Source of the DNA: Polytrichum commune
Taxonomy: Eukaryota; Streptophyta; Polytrichopsida; Polytrichales; Polytrichaceae
Reading direction: 5' to 3'
Length of the DNA stretch: 64,000 nt
NCBI GenBank assembly: GCA_950295325.1
Contig: OX485805.1
Location: 7,750,501-7,814,500, forward strand
The notes below the pieces were generated by a model that saw only the letters and a list, made by a program, of their open reading frames with translations, was not told the DNA's origin and made no database searches. The position numbers were made by a program, and so were the translations under genes. Shown one piece after another: positions 48,274-60,002 of the stretch; within the stretch, counting starts at the first letter, position 1; each line of letters opens with the position of its first letter.

Positions 48274-51200
48274 AAAGTAGGTAGTGCACCTCTCGGAATG
48301 CCCACCTTATTAATTAATGCAAATGACAAGGTGTCATCCTTGGTAACTGCCAAGGAAACACGATGATCATCTAAAATGTCATCCACCTTGCGATCCATAA
48401 GGCGGAGAATGCGGGCAATCGCCGATGAAAGCATCCGAGGTGATACCAAGTTGGTCCAAAACCAACGAGGCCGATGAGCAAAGGATTCCAAAGATGCAGC
48501 ATCCAGAAATGTTGGAGTACCCAGAATTTGGTTAATGTACTCACCATCCTTCACCACTTTGTGCCGGGTATCACCCAATAATGGTACATTTTCGAAAATG
48601 TACCCTGGCGGAGTTAATTGGTGGGTAAACCACCATTGCGTCAATCGCATCAAATCCGCAAACAAACTAGACCTAGGATCATCCAATCCCTGGCTAGTTC
48701 CTGCCCGCGAATGGCCTTGACAAGGCCATCCTGCAATAATCAAATCCACGTGGCCCAACCTTTTCAAATCCTCGTCACTAATCATAGTGACATCTTGAGG
48801 AAGTTGACCACAACATCCATGAATGGCAGAGGCTGACAATTGTGCGGAGTATCTCAACAACAATTGTTGGATGTGATGTCGGACGGCTCTGTTGGCTGCA
48901 TATCCATTGTCCACATGAATATATCGCCAAACTGTAATTCCAGCTTCCAACACTGCCGCCAAACCTGTGCCAATGCCTCCAAAGATCTCCACAAGGACAA
49001 TACCTTCAGGTGATGGTTGCCAACGAATGGGTTGAGCAAAAGAAAATGAGGGTGAAGTTGGAGGTGCCTCTCCAAGATCCAAATCCGCTACAATGTGTCG
49101 GCAATGGTCGGATAACTCCTTAGGAGTTCGCCATGGTGGTGGTGGATCCTTGACATGACGAGCAGGAATTTGAAAAGATGGTAAAAATTGTTGTTTTGCC
49201 GCATTACAAGTGTAGTCCATTGTTTCCTCCAATAAAACTGGAGCACAAGGCAAATCTGCAACTAAACCGCTGCAACCAAACATTGCTTCCGCAACCATAG
49301 TCATAGCAATGGCTGCAAATGTGACGGGAATAAATACCTTCCTGCCATCTCCAGTGGACCATCCCGGTCTAATCCATGCCTCTTCCGTCCAATTATCCAA
49401 ACCAAAGCCAAGTGGGTAAAGAGCTTGCTGACCAACAAGTATATCATAGTTGGTAGCATTAGTAACAACACACTTCATTGATAAATGAGTGTAAGTAGGA
49501 CCTGCCCCCACATGAAAAATCAAACGTAGAGGTGCCTTGGTGTAACCTGTTGCACGTTCAGTGCCCCCTACGGAAGTCACAATAGTGAATGGATAAGGAT
49601 CCAAGCTTGCTGGCGTCAATCCAAGACTGTCAGCAAGTCCTTTGCCAATCATAACCGGTTGAGCACCGGAATCCATCATAACTCTCAGTGGTGTAGCACG
49701 GATAGTGGGCATATCTATGCGTGAAACGACAAACAAAGATTTGTCGTTCATCAGCCGTACGACTCCAGGTTGCAAATTATGCCGTTCGCGAGCAGGCCTT
49801 GCAGAAATGTCTGCAAGATATGCCACTCCCGACGCATAATTCGAAAATGACGTATCCACTATTGAAATTGATGCTGGAGGAATATCAGTTTGCTTACCAA
49901 AAGCAATGACCGCCACATCCGTAAGACTCGCTCGCAAATTGGCTAAGTCCTCCACCTCCTCAGCCATAGGTACGTCAACCACAGCTTGGGATACTTGAAG
50001 GGATGGCAAATCCGCCTTACCTTCTAACATTCTCCCAGCTAAATGAAAAACTGCAGCAGGCTTGAAATCCGAAGCCATAAACTCCGAACCCGAGAAAATT
50101 GGCATATGAAGAATTTTATATGCCAATGCCTGCGTAACATCCTTCGAGATGGAATCCCCATCTCTCAAAGGTATAGGGTTTTTAGCCCCAACAACAGTGG
50201 TGTCTACCAATCCAAATGAAAGAGGTAAATGTGCTTGATCAATTTGATCAGCTGGTCCGGCATGGCGAGGATGTAGCACCTCATTGCTACCACCACTCGT
50301 GGAAGCCACCGCATCTGCCAATGTTTGTGAGCGAGTAGACGCCGCCGCCACCACCTCTCCAGCTGCTCCAAACATATACATGTCCGAACCCGAGGTGTAA
50401 CCACCCACATGCGGCTCAGAAATTTGAGCAAAAGATGCAGAAGATTTGAGCTTTTGCTCAAGCTCTGCCACCTTAGCCTCAAGACTCTGCTCCCTTAGAG
50501 ACTTTCCAGTGACATAACTGGCAGGCCGCATCTCAGGATGAAGTTGGAAACAATGATCCACATCATGATTAGTGCCACCACAATGGTTACATTTCAATTG
50601 TCTTTTCTTAGAATTGTCCCCTGCCTTTCTTGGTTCCATCTTTTGTTTTAATTTTCCCAAAGGCTGAGTTTTCTTCTTCTTAGGACAATTGGGATCATTC
50701 TTCGAATGACCAGCTTCTCCACAACCCCAACAATACAAAATCTTTTGCTCCTTGACGGGTTGAGTCTCAGCTAAACTACTAGTAGCTGTGACAATTCTTC
50801 TTGGTTTCGGACTCTCTGTCATCCAAGATACCATATCCGTGGCATCATGTTGGCAAAGAGCCCGATCACATCTCTCAACCACGGCAAACGCTTGTGCAAG
50901 CGTAGCTCGGCCCTCGTAGTCGAGGATAATCCGAGGTGATGCCAACTCAAGTAGCCGCTTGTCAATCTTAGACAAAAAGATTTTAACAAGCTGACTCTCA
51001 GCAAAAACACCTCCCGACTCCACAGCAAATCGCACGAGTCGCGTATACATGGTCCGTGGAGTATCATCCTTCTCTCGGCGGAAATCCTGGATGCGCTGCA
51101 TATGGTCTCGTCGAAACCCACCATACTCCACTTCCAAATGTGCGACAAATTCAGTAAGGGGATTAAACGGAGGTGGTGGACCAACAGCCATCAATGCTGC

Positions 51201-51794
51201 CTGTGTAGCACGTGCCACCCGTGAAAGGGTTGCCGTGCTACTGCTAGCCACCATTGGCCCAAGTGCCAGTTCCGTGTCCTTAGACTCCGCCGGTGATTCC
51301 TCCTCCTTTAAGGTGGGTGGAGCTAAGGTAGCAACCGCCCCATCCTTAAGGGCTGAAATGAGCTCAACCCGAGCCTCCCAATACTGCTCCACCTCCCGAA
51401 GTTGTCGCTGATGACCCTCTGTCCAGCGTTCATAAGTTTGGAGTGCCTCATACTCCAAATGTTGAGGCAGAAGTTCAAAGGCATACCAATCATTGAAATT
51501 GGAAGACCTTTGGCGTTTCTCCTTAATCCAGGTATGAAACCGGAGTTTCCAATCGGGCAAGGAAATGCCCCTAGCTCGACCTGAAAACCGATCACGCACT
51601 GAATTGTGGCGATCGTCCTCCATTTCGTCGAACGTGCCGACACTCCAAATCCGAAGCCTACTAGTAGTGTCCAACGCCGAAATAGGCTCAAAAGCCTCGT
51701 TGGTATCTACCTCTGGCTCAAGATTTGTGGTATGCACGTCCTCCAAGTAATCTGGTGATGGAGATCGATAATATCGGCTCCTAGTTTGCACCAT
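48270..51794 (-). CDS. Gag, protease and cytosine-C5 methyltransferase polyprotein
   Basis: An 1174-residue open frame. Residues 80-310 are gag-like, with a capsid-type helical region around LVKIFLSKIDKRLLELASP. Two zinc knuckles follow: CWGCGEAGHSKNDPNC near 355-370 and CNHCGGTNHDVDHC near 402-415. The protease motif MMDSGAQ is at 706-712. Residues 932-1120 form a methyltransferase domain: motif I VEIFGGIGTGL, catalytic motif IV AGWPCQGHS, motif VI FENVPLL, and AHRPRWFWTNL, which closely matches the AHRARYFWGNL segment of DNMT3/DRM enzymes. Catalytic Cys and ENV are present. This domain would transfer methyl groups to cytosine; CG preference is unknown. Confidence 0.88.
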   Translation of the reverse strand: MVQTRSRYYRSPSPDYLEDVHTTNLEPEVDTNEAFEPISALDTTSRLRIWSVGTFDEMEDDRHNSVRDRFSGRARGISLPDWKLRFHTWIKEKRQRSSNFNDWYAFELLPQHLEYEALQTYERWTEGHQRQLREVEQYWEARVELISALKDGAVATLAPPTLKEEESPAESKDTELALGPMVASSSTATLSRVARATQAALMAVGPPPPFNPLTEFVAHLEVEYGGFRRDHMQRIQDFRREKDDTPRTMYTRLVRFAVESGGVFAESQLVKIFLSKIDKRLLELASPRIILDYEGRATLAQAFAVVERCDRALCQHDATDMVSWMTESPKPRRIVTATSSLAETQPVKEQKILYCWGCGEAGHSKNDPNCPKKKKTQPLGKLKQKMEPRKAGDNSKKRQLKCNHCGGTNHDVDHCFQLHPEMRPASYVTGKSLREQSLEAKVAELEQKLKSSASFAQISEPHVGGYTSGSDMYMFGAAGEVVAAASTRSQTLADAVASTSGGSNEVLHPRHAGPADQIDQAHLPLSFGLVDTTVVGAKNPIPLRDGDSISKDVTQALAYKILHMPIFSGSEFMASDFKPAAVFHLAGRMLEGKADLPSLQVSQAVVDVPMAEEVEDLANLRASLTDVAVIAFGKQTDIPPASISIVDTSFSNYASGVAYLADISARPARERHNLQPGVVRLMNDKSLFVVSRIDMPTIRATPLRVMMDSGAQPVMIGKGLADSLGLTPASLDPYPFTIVTSVGGTERATGYTKAPLRLIFHVGAGPTYTHLSMKCVVTNATNYDILVGQQALYPLGFGLDNWTEEAWIRPGWSTGDGRKVFIPVTFAAIAMTMVAEAMFGCSGLVADLPCAPVLLEETMDYTCNAAKQQFLPSFQIPARHVKDPPPPWRTPKELSDHCRHIVADLDLGEAPPTSPSFSFAQPIRWQPSPEGIVLVEIFGGIGTGLAAVLEAGITVWRYIHVDNGYAANRAVRHHIQQLLLRYSAQLSASAIHGCCGQLPQDVTMISDEDLKRLGHVDLIIAGWPCQGHSRAGTSQGLDDPRSSLFADLMRLTQWWFTHQLTPPGYIFENVPLLGDTRHKVVKDGEYINQILGTPTFLDAASLESFAHRPRWFWTNLVSPRMLSSAIARILRLMDRKVDDILDDHRVSLAVTKDDTLSFALINKVGIPRGALPTL

Positions 51795-51950
51795 AAAATA
51801 ATCACTTGAGTACCTGCAACTAGCTACAAGGTAATGGCAACCTGCACCTGTTGCGGGCTATCTAAATGGCAATCCCTTGCCAAATGCCAAGTGTTTATGC
51901 CCCCAGAATTCCAAAATTGTGCAAAGGTTTGAGATTGGTAATTAAAATGA

Positions 51951-52298
51951 AAAATCAGCGTTGAAAAGGCTCATTTCCAAGGTGATTATGGACTCCAATC
52001 AACAAACTAAGTGCACCAATGGACTCCCAAGAAGATTTCACACAAATTAGGCTCAAATTTCACTCCGTTTGGAGTTAATTTGCTCCCAAAAACAAAAATC
52101 AGCGTTGAAATTAATAATTTCAGCAATGATTTTAAATTCCAATCAACAATCCAATTACACCATTGGATTCCTTGGCAAATTTCACACAAGATAGGCTCAA
52201 ATTTCACTCCGTTCGGAGTTAATTTGCTCCCAAAAACAAAAATCAGCGTTGAAATTAATAATTTCAGCAATGATTTTGAATTCCAATTTTGAATTCAC
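51951..52298 (-). repeat. 144-bp tandem repeats in the retroelement leader
   Basis: The phrase AATCAGCGTTGAAA recurs near 51954, 52098 and 52242, a constant 144-bp step. Units 2 and 3 are nearly identical where they overlap; unit 1 is more diverged. The array lies between the right inverted repeat and the start of gag, in the untranslated leader. Confidence 0.85.
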
Positions 52299-52405
52299 CT
52301 TGAAGAGGTGGTTGTTTAGCATTTTAGTTTGCTATTTTATTTTGCTAATTGATGTTGACGCCGACACTCGATCTGTTGTGTTTAACGATCTTAGTTTACA
52401 CGACA
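52299..52405 (-). repeat. Right 107-bp terminal inverted repeat
   Basis: The exact inverted copy of 44122-44228, ending in CTTAGTTTACACGACA at 52405. Confidence 0.9.
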
Positions 52406-53347
52406 TGCCCCTAAACCGCGGAGGTGCCAAATGTCAAGCAAGTGTTTGTGGACTGGTTCCACTAAAAACCAATTGAGAGCACACTCCCATATTTGAGTTA
52501 ATCCAAAAAAAATAACTAACTTTGTTGAATCAAAATTATCCACGTGACAAGACATAGCTAACATGAACATGAACAGAGTAGTTGAAACAATCCATTAACC
52601 ATCCAAACTAGTGTGAAAGGGGTCAATGAATTGTTCATAACCAGATTATGGTCGCATAGAACAGTAAGGGTTAACTTGGTTAACTTAGTTGCCAATCAGG
52701 TACTCATAAGTATCACACCCAAAAGGCAGATTTGTGCAATGTCTCAACATGAAGATATTCTCCATGTAAACAATATTGTTTTGTTCTAGGGACAATAACA
52801 GTCCGTTGTAGTCAACAAGAAAATAATGCAATGAACTGCCAATAACTTCAGTATCTGTTCATCCACGGAACCAACAGCAATCCATCCACTATTCATGCAG
52901 ATTCTTAATGGGAATGATTAAAACACAGTAATTAGAGACACACACCGGGTTTTGCAATACAGTGATTATATACTTGCTTCAAGAAAAATTCCGAATCTTG
53001 TGTTACATTGCAGTATTTTGGCAGATGCAAGCAAAATGTCACAGCAGCTTGAAGCGCAATAGTTTTGATGACTGTTTCAACAACCTTCGAGAACTTGAAT
53101 GGATGGACTACCTGAGAAGTGAGAAATGTGGAGTTTTGCCAGTAATGTTGTTGGCATGACCACCTCCCAACCCTCAATGGTGTTGATCAAATTAAATTTG
53201 ATTATGTACATAAGTGATGAGGATCTTGGCTACTCGTAGCCATACTTTGATGTGAGTTATGATGCCCTAATCTGAAGAGATAATATACACTCATTTCCAG
53301 AGAACTGGATGGAAAGTTTCCTATAGCTAATTATACAGGAGAAGCCT
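52406..53347. other. Intergenic, 3' flank of the CCDC130-like gene
   Basis: No gene or repeat pair is recognised. It probably includes the 3' untranslated region of the gene that ends at 53348. Confidence 0.35.
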
Positions 53348-56116
53348 TCAAGCTTGTTTAACCTTCACCGGTGCTTTTATCAGGCGTCGCTCCCTCTCCA
53401 GAACACCCCCACTTAGTGGCTTGAACTTACTGCAAAGTGCCTCCTGGACACCTGCGGCATCCAGTCTCCTCCTCTTTGACAAGAGGTCAAGCTTTTTGCG
53501 AAGACTAGAAGAGGAACCTGATGCAGGGTTGTTGGAAGAGTGCTTCATAGCTTCTGGAGTGAAGATCGAGGTGGCCTGAATGGCAGCACGCTTGTTCCTT
53601 TGATTCAGTCCAAATTTGTGAGGGAACTTGATGCTGGCAGCTTGATCACTGTCCTCTTTAGAAGCTGGTAACAATCGGATACCCAGACCCAACTTCCTTG
53701 CTTCGATTTCCTCATTGGCCACTCGCTTCTTCTGAGCCTGCAAAGAGAACCAATTCACATATGAGCAACTACATCACATCCATTAAACCATGTCCTCTAA
53801 CCATGCACATGGGAATATATAATAGGGTAAACTTCCTCCAGCACCCTAAGAAAGAGTCAGCCGATTGACCAGGGTCTCTCAACCACTAATTGAAACCTCC
53901 GTATCTTGAGAACATGTTACAAACAAACCGAGTATGTTATCAAATATTCAGTAGAGTGCCCAAAACAAAACAAAGAAGGAACACATACCCTCAATTGAGC
54001 CCGAAGGGCCTTATTCCGTGCATAGCTATCATAGTGCTTCATGTCTGATGCCTCCTGCAACCTCACAAGCAGAGGTGCCTGCTTCTTTCCCTTTGCAGTA
54101 TCCTCCCCAATGTGCTCCAGTTTGTAGAATGGATCATTCAGCTTTGATCTGTCTGCATACCCACAACAACTCAATTTTCAGTCTCTACAAAATCCACTCC
54201 AGCAGATCCTGGGGCAAGCATCTTCTGTTTCTAAATAACTAAATAAATAAATACCTGAGTCAATTCATACAAGCTGCACCTAAACCAAGTTAAACCTTCC
54301 AGAGTTGCCATCTCTAGGAAGCAACTCCAATCACTATTCTATCAGCATGTAGTAGAAAACGCACCTTCTTGCTCAGGCAACAGAACCGTTTCAGCATCAA
54401 CTTCATCATAGGTCTCTGTCTTTTGCTTTGCTCCACTCATAATAACATATAAAGTGTTCTTTGGATCCGTTTGAATCACAATTTCCTGCCCACAACACGC
54501 TGCTTTCATTTTGAAACTCCATATCTGTAAAATGCCAGCCACCAATATCAGGAAGACTCAAAACCTAGAGAATGTGCTGTGACAATTGAGACACACATGT
54601 GAGGCATCAATTTAGTGTAAGCAAGTTGACAGCATATTATGCAGAAAAGAACCAGAAATCCATTTCTAAATACTAACCCAGGTGGATACATCCAAAAATG
54701 TGCCAGAAGTCTACTGTACCTTGGTAGAATAATAATTCCCCACTTGCTTCTTCTCTGCATTGAAACGAACCCCTTGTGCAATCATAGCACTGCATCCACC
54801 ACACCAAATGTTGTATGGCATCTCGAACCGGATGACAAGGATGCCTTCGCCAATCTTCTTGGCCCTCTCTCGTAGGGCATGTTGGCCATGAAACTTGTTG
54901 AGGCCACCCTGACATGTCATAACAGAGAAGATCAATTAAAGTTGAGAAAAGGAAAGAAAAATACAATTTTGTAGGTGAAAACTCATTTCCAGTATAAAAT
55001 CCTCATCACTTTCACAGCAGCATGACTTTTAACAAAGCCTGCATGATGTACCTACCTTTGCATACTGCTACTTGTTACATGAAATAAGAGTTACTCAGCA
55101 TTGACCACAAGGATAAGAATAGTCATTAAAAAACAGGGATTATTAACGACATACATGGCATCCAAATTCACATGCGAGTTGTACTTGAACAAGATTGTAC
55201 CTGATCTGGTGTCCATTCTGGTGGATAGTAGAAATTATCTGCTCGTGCTGCAGCTAGGGTCGACTGCAAATTGACAATATAACCGCTGTTAGAAACCTCT
55301 ACTAATGCAAGTATACATTCAATTCATAAGTGTAAGACCTTCAGATTAAACCCTCACATGTTTCTAGAATCCAGTCTGCAGTTCTAGTACCAGAACTTCC
55401 ACAATATGCCTAACTTAGCTACTCACCAATTGCCTCTTCCGCCTATTCTAGAGTGCTTTGAGCATGAAGACATAGACCAAACCCTAATTGGTTGTACTCA
55501 AGAATGTTCACTCTATCGAAGTCCTCATCTACCACATTTAATTGAAATTTGGAAAATAGATTGGCAGGCCAGGAGAATGGGAGAACATATGCGGTATGAA
55601 CATATGGTATGTAATTTGCTAAGCCGTTTTTTATCTATCAGATTCGCTGTGAGGTAACTTCGAATTGGAAGACTGGGCTCAACACTAAGAAAATGAGCAC
55701 TCTGCGCCTTAAACCACTGAATAGTCAACTTCACACGAAATTCAAGAAGTTCATCATAGTGCTACACCCGCAAGAAATAGCTAGCTGCCCATGTCAAGTG
55801 TTGTAGTTAGCACACAAGGAATTATTATCCTGTTCTACAGCTCAAAGAACCCGACTTATTCATGTGATTTCAACATAAATTCTTACCCTAAAGAAACCTC
55901 GCAGCAATTATAATGCTCGCAACTTACTATAAACTGCAACTTGCGAGTGCGACTAATCACCTTCGATTTACGGCAGTATTTCAAAATATATTCCTACATA
56001 GCGATCCTTTACAAAGTTCGCAACACTCTTTATGCTCTAGACTAGGAATCGACACATAATTCACTTATGAGTGACCGAAACGACAAGGTGAGAGAGATGA
56101 TGCAATAGATTACCAT
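53348..56116 (-). CDS. CCDC130/YJU2-family (CWC16) splicing-associated protein
   Basis: Exons on the minus strand: 5' exon ending with ATG 56116-56114; 55263-55201; 54908-54720; 54524-54365; 54152-53989; 53737-53348. All introns are GT-AG with matching phases, giving 322 residues. The N-terminus [20 protein letters not shown] continues into [18 protein letters not shown] and the zinc motif pair CGGC and CCGQ, the hallmark of the CWC16 domain shared by YJU2/CCDC94 and CCDC130. A helical middle ([18 protein letters not shown]) and a basic tail rich in K and R follow. The family associates with the spliceosome around the first catalytic step. The conserved start forces the ATG to be the final codon of exon 1, separated from the rest by an 850-bp intron. 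Confidence 0.92.
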
Positions 56117-56640
56117 TGTGTCTTCAGAATAATTGCTTCAGCAATAGCCGAAGTAGTCTCACACGTATAGTACTTCAAGAACTGGAACTGCCACAACTCC
56201 AGAAACCTTATGCGTCTGAAGACAGGGCCTTCAAGATCGCCAAGAAAGTAAAATTGAACGAGGAGATCGAACAAGAGTGACGAATAACTGAAGGGTAACC
56301 ACTACAAAGTTGTATGTGACTTGAGGGAGGAGCGATGTTAAAGAAAAAGCAAGAATAAAAGTAAAAACTACAGCAAACACTCCCCGTAGAACGACAGAAT
56401 GCGAGACAAGAAACAAACGAGAGATGAGACAACGATCTATCCGAAAACCGCCTGTCACAAACCTATAACGTACATCAACGCGGAATTTGGTGAAGGGAGC
56501 AGATTCGGAAAGAGGTGACGAAAGCACCAAGACGAGGGCTCTCGGAGCTCCTCCAGAACCAAACCCTAAGTGCCTCCCAAATAGCCCGTTCACAGTCCTC
56601 AAGATTGTCACGCGTTCACCTTACGTGGCATAATTCCATT
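56117..56640 (-). promoter_or_regulatory. 5' leader and promoter region of the CCDC130-like gene
   Basis: The stretch upstream of the split start codon must contain the 5' leader. It is more GC-balanced than the transposon-rich sequence beyond 56640. No TATA box or other element is convincing. Confidence 0.35.
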
Positions 56641-56800
56641 GGTCTATTTTTGTAAACATGTAAGTCTGCGGCTTTGACCAAGAGCCTTGACCATGAAAAT
56701 CTAAGGGGCCCTAGAAAATCATCCAAAGGCCGTACCGTGGGAAATGAAAATCCAATTTTTGAATTGATGGGCCCTCAAGCTTAGTGTAAAGTGAAAGTGA
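56640..56800. repeat. MITE fragment of the GGGCCACTT family
   Basis: It contains AAGAGCCTTGACCATGAAAA and GGGCCCTCAAGCTTAGTGTA, both phrases of the family, but the terminal GGGCCACTT sequence is lost. Confidence 0.4.
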
Positions 56801-57599
56801 ATCATGTTGAGGGACTCCAACACATGTTCAAGTACGGGTCTTCACTGTGGCAATATGATATTCCTAGAAGTCAATAGTAATTTAATTGATTGTTACAATC
56901 CCTAATCACCCCATGATTAGACATGTGTAAACAAACTTTATTCAACGTCTTTCTTAATCAAACACCTATACAATATTTGAATGGTATGTGGTTTGGCTCC
57001 AAGAACGGATACTGAAAGCACTTGCACTTTTAAAAAAAATTGAATTGCATGCTCAAAATATGATGACCATCCAAGCTCAATAGTCAACATAATTGGGGGG
57101 ACCTATATGACCATTTAATGAACATGAGAATCTTCACTTTCGATAATGAATGAAATATTCATATGAGCTCCAAAAAGTATGGGGAAAATGGCAACAACCT
57201 CAATTTTGAATTTTCCAACCATCTCATACTAATTGCATGTTTCAAATCCTAGGAGAAGTGGATCAGATGGGAAAAAAAAAGTACCATTTGCCTTAAATGG
57301 TATCATTGGTGAAAGTGGTACATCCACCACTTCCTAGATATTGGGACAAAGGTGATGAACTTTAGAGCCCCAATGTATTGAAGCACTAGTTCATCTTCCA
57401 GCTGTGAGTCACCCTCACTTGTCACACATTACACGAATCTACGTGTTTTCACATTCAAGCGGTGTAGGGTCACCAAGGACTTCAGTGACATTACATCTAT
57501 TTGTAAAGTAAAGCAGACGAAAACCACGAGTTTAATCCCAAACCTTGAGTTTATGAGAATTAACATAAAGTCACCCAAGCTTCTTAATGCTTAAATTAG

Positions 57600-58930
57600 C
57601 AAGCACAAAGAGTGGTGTCGGGTTATTAAAAACTGGCTTTCTAGCTTATCCTACTAGGATGGGTGGGCCAAGCTAGCCTTGCATAGGCCAATCCGGGATT
57701 TAGGACAACAAATCCTTTGCGAATACCTTATTTTAAAATTTGAAACTCTCTCAAAGTTTGAGAAGTAGAAAAAGAAGGTCCCAAAATTTCACCCAACTTC
57801 CAAAATAAGCTCCAATACATGAGGACCTAACAAACTCTTAAGGTAGAAATACCATAACCCGTGAAAATAAGGTGATTCGCATTGAAGATATGGTCTGGCA
57901 ATCATGAGATAATTTTCCCAGATAGACGAGAAGGATTCATGAAGAATGCAAGTTGCTTCATATTTTTCTGCCCTATACATAAAATGCTACAATTTTTCAA
58001 AGTGGAAAGTTGTCCAACCCCCTACTCGTTCACTAGATTCTCCATGCACCGAACACGGTAATCCACATTTCCATAAGGAACATCACCTAAAATCGGTTAC
58101 CTCATGAGTACATTAACACTTGACTCCCATTGGCTACACTAAGTGTACACGCATTGAAGTTGCCGTTGAGCCATGATCCGTTTTAGAAATGACACTTCAC
58201 CATTATGACGGGAGCCTAGTGCACAGCTAGAGGGTGGTTAACGGGTTATGGTATTTCTACCTTAGTAACAAGTATTCTCAAAGAAGGATCAATCCCAAGA
58301 TTTCACCACTCTTTGAGGGACTTTTACAGATAATGCTACATTTCCAAGCTCCTTTCCAGTGGTTATACATTTGGAGATGTTTTCGAAGGTATTCTGCCAC
58401 CTCAGGGATGTTGGTTGTGGTGAAACATGTGGAGTGTAATGTAGACATTCATGGAGAAAGCACCAAAGCACTTTCCAGTTTGGAGAATATTTCATGCCTA
58501 GTCGGAAGAGGGTTCAAAATAAATCTTTGTCGTTAATGCACTAAGTATTATACTTAGTATAGCCCACAAAATTCATCATGAATCCACATTACCTAGTCGC
58601 CTGGCAATTATTGGGTGGCAATTAGAGAGGTTGTAACATCATAAAGACAATTGTTTAATAAAGATTGAATTATGTCTTCAAATATTAATAACTACTCTAC
58701 ACTCAATAGTGACCACAATTGGGAGGAGCTATGTATCCTATTAAGAAATCAACAAACATACACTTTGAATAACCATAACTAAATTAGAAGAGGTTTGATT
58801 TTCAATCCAATTTTTGCAAATGTTTAATCATAGATTTGCTAATGCACACAAGTTTTGTTGTGTAAATCTAATCAGTGGAAGTTGGAGAGCATAAAAAAAA
58901 AAACCACATAACACCCATACCTAAATATGA
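57600..58930. repeat. Dispersed element, copy 2, interrupted by a MITE
   Basis: Collinear with 32240-33990 in several blocks. The pairing resumes on both sides of 57841-58262, showing that this segment is a later insertion. No coding domain is visible. Confidence 0.55.
57841..58262. mobile_element. MITE with AGGTAGAAATACCATAACCC termini
   Basis: A 422-bp segment starting AGGTAGAAATACCATAACCC and ending with its exact inverse. The flanks are TTA on the left and TAG on the right. The related site near 32440 lacks it: AACAAACTCTTA is followed almost directly by the CTCAAAGAAGGATCAA block. Confidence 0.7.
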
Positions 58931-60002
58931 CACTTGGTGCTACATAACAAGTCATGAAGACCACTTTAATTACATGGCACACCAAATTTAATGCTACACT
59001 AAATCAGCAACACAGATTTTGTCAAACAGCAGTAAGCATCAAACAAAAACAAGTGTCAATAATTTCGGAAGGTATCTCAGGAAAACAAGTCCATCAGCTA
59101 TCAACCTAGGTGGTCGCCTGCACTAAAGTAAAGAGTATCACAAGTTTCCACTAGGTACCATCACCAATCCTTTAAATTTGAAATTGAAATGCACTCATTT
59201 ATTCAAGATGCTAATGACACCAGATTGAACTAAGAATCTGGATAAAGATCAAGATTCAGGCTATCATGGAAGAGGATATCCGTATGAAAGTAAAATTTGC
59301 TATATTGCATGCTGACTTGATTCTGTGAAGAGGATGCAATGGTACAATCACTTACAACGCCACCTTTGTAAGATATATGGGTCTTCACAAAAGAATGTAA
59401 TTTACAAGCATGCTGAAATGTGCGCGTAGACCGCAGCAAGGCGCTGCTCCTGTACAACCGCCAGTGTCTGCTTTGCACCTGCTTTGGAACCTAGCCGTCG
59501 CATTGACTGTCTGTTCCATTCATGAAACAAGTAATGGTGAGAAGAATGGGGAGGTTATAGCAATTCCACACTCATTGCTTGGAATCAATATTTATCTCTT
59601 TTCATGGTTTCCCCAATAGCAGAAGATTGAAGATGACTTACAGAAGCTCAAAATGACGTTATAACCTGTTGCACAAGATTTACTAACAGTAATGAAGCAC
59701 CTGGAGATCAAAAGGCTTCCTGGGAGTCGAAGGCTGCCATCCAGGATAAAAAAAATATTGTCAGAAATATCCTGGAAGTATACATTTCTGAACACCTACA
59801 TCTAGAGTGGAAATCAAATTCTTCCAACTTGCTTTTCCAAACCATATTAAACTGCAAATACAGGTATTGAAACTAGATTAGCATCATAAGCCATACTATG
59901 CATTTTAATCTGATTGTATTGACTCAGCTTACAAAGAAGTGGAGCACTTGTGCAAAGTAGGAGTTCAAATATGTCACTGCAAGCTCCATTGCAAAATCTT
60001 AC

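Larger units (their letters stand above)
44122..52405 (-). mobile_element. Ty3/gypsy-class element encoding a DNA methyltransferase, bounded by inverted repeats
   Basis: This 8.28-kb minus-strand element has, in transcript order, a repeat-bearing leader, gag, two zinc knuckles, an aspartic protease, a DNMT3/DRM-like methyltransferase, RT, RNase H, integrase and a PHD finger. Its termini (44122-44228 and 52299-52405) are 107-bp inverted repeats, identical by eye, starting TGTCGTGTAAACTAAG. No direct LTR copy is visible within about 1 kb of either end, nor a clear primer-binding site or target duplication. It looks nearly whole, with at most one or two breaks. Identical ends and long open frames suggest a young insertion. 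Retroelements carrying cytosine methyltransferases are known from dinoflagellates and charophyte algae. Confidence 0.85.

Noticed and set aside
59230-59513. Terminal exons of SMC2 in this stretch
   Set aside because: A coding-looking frame is present, but its phase does not match the donor at 60003 without a further unseen exon.
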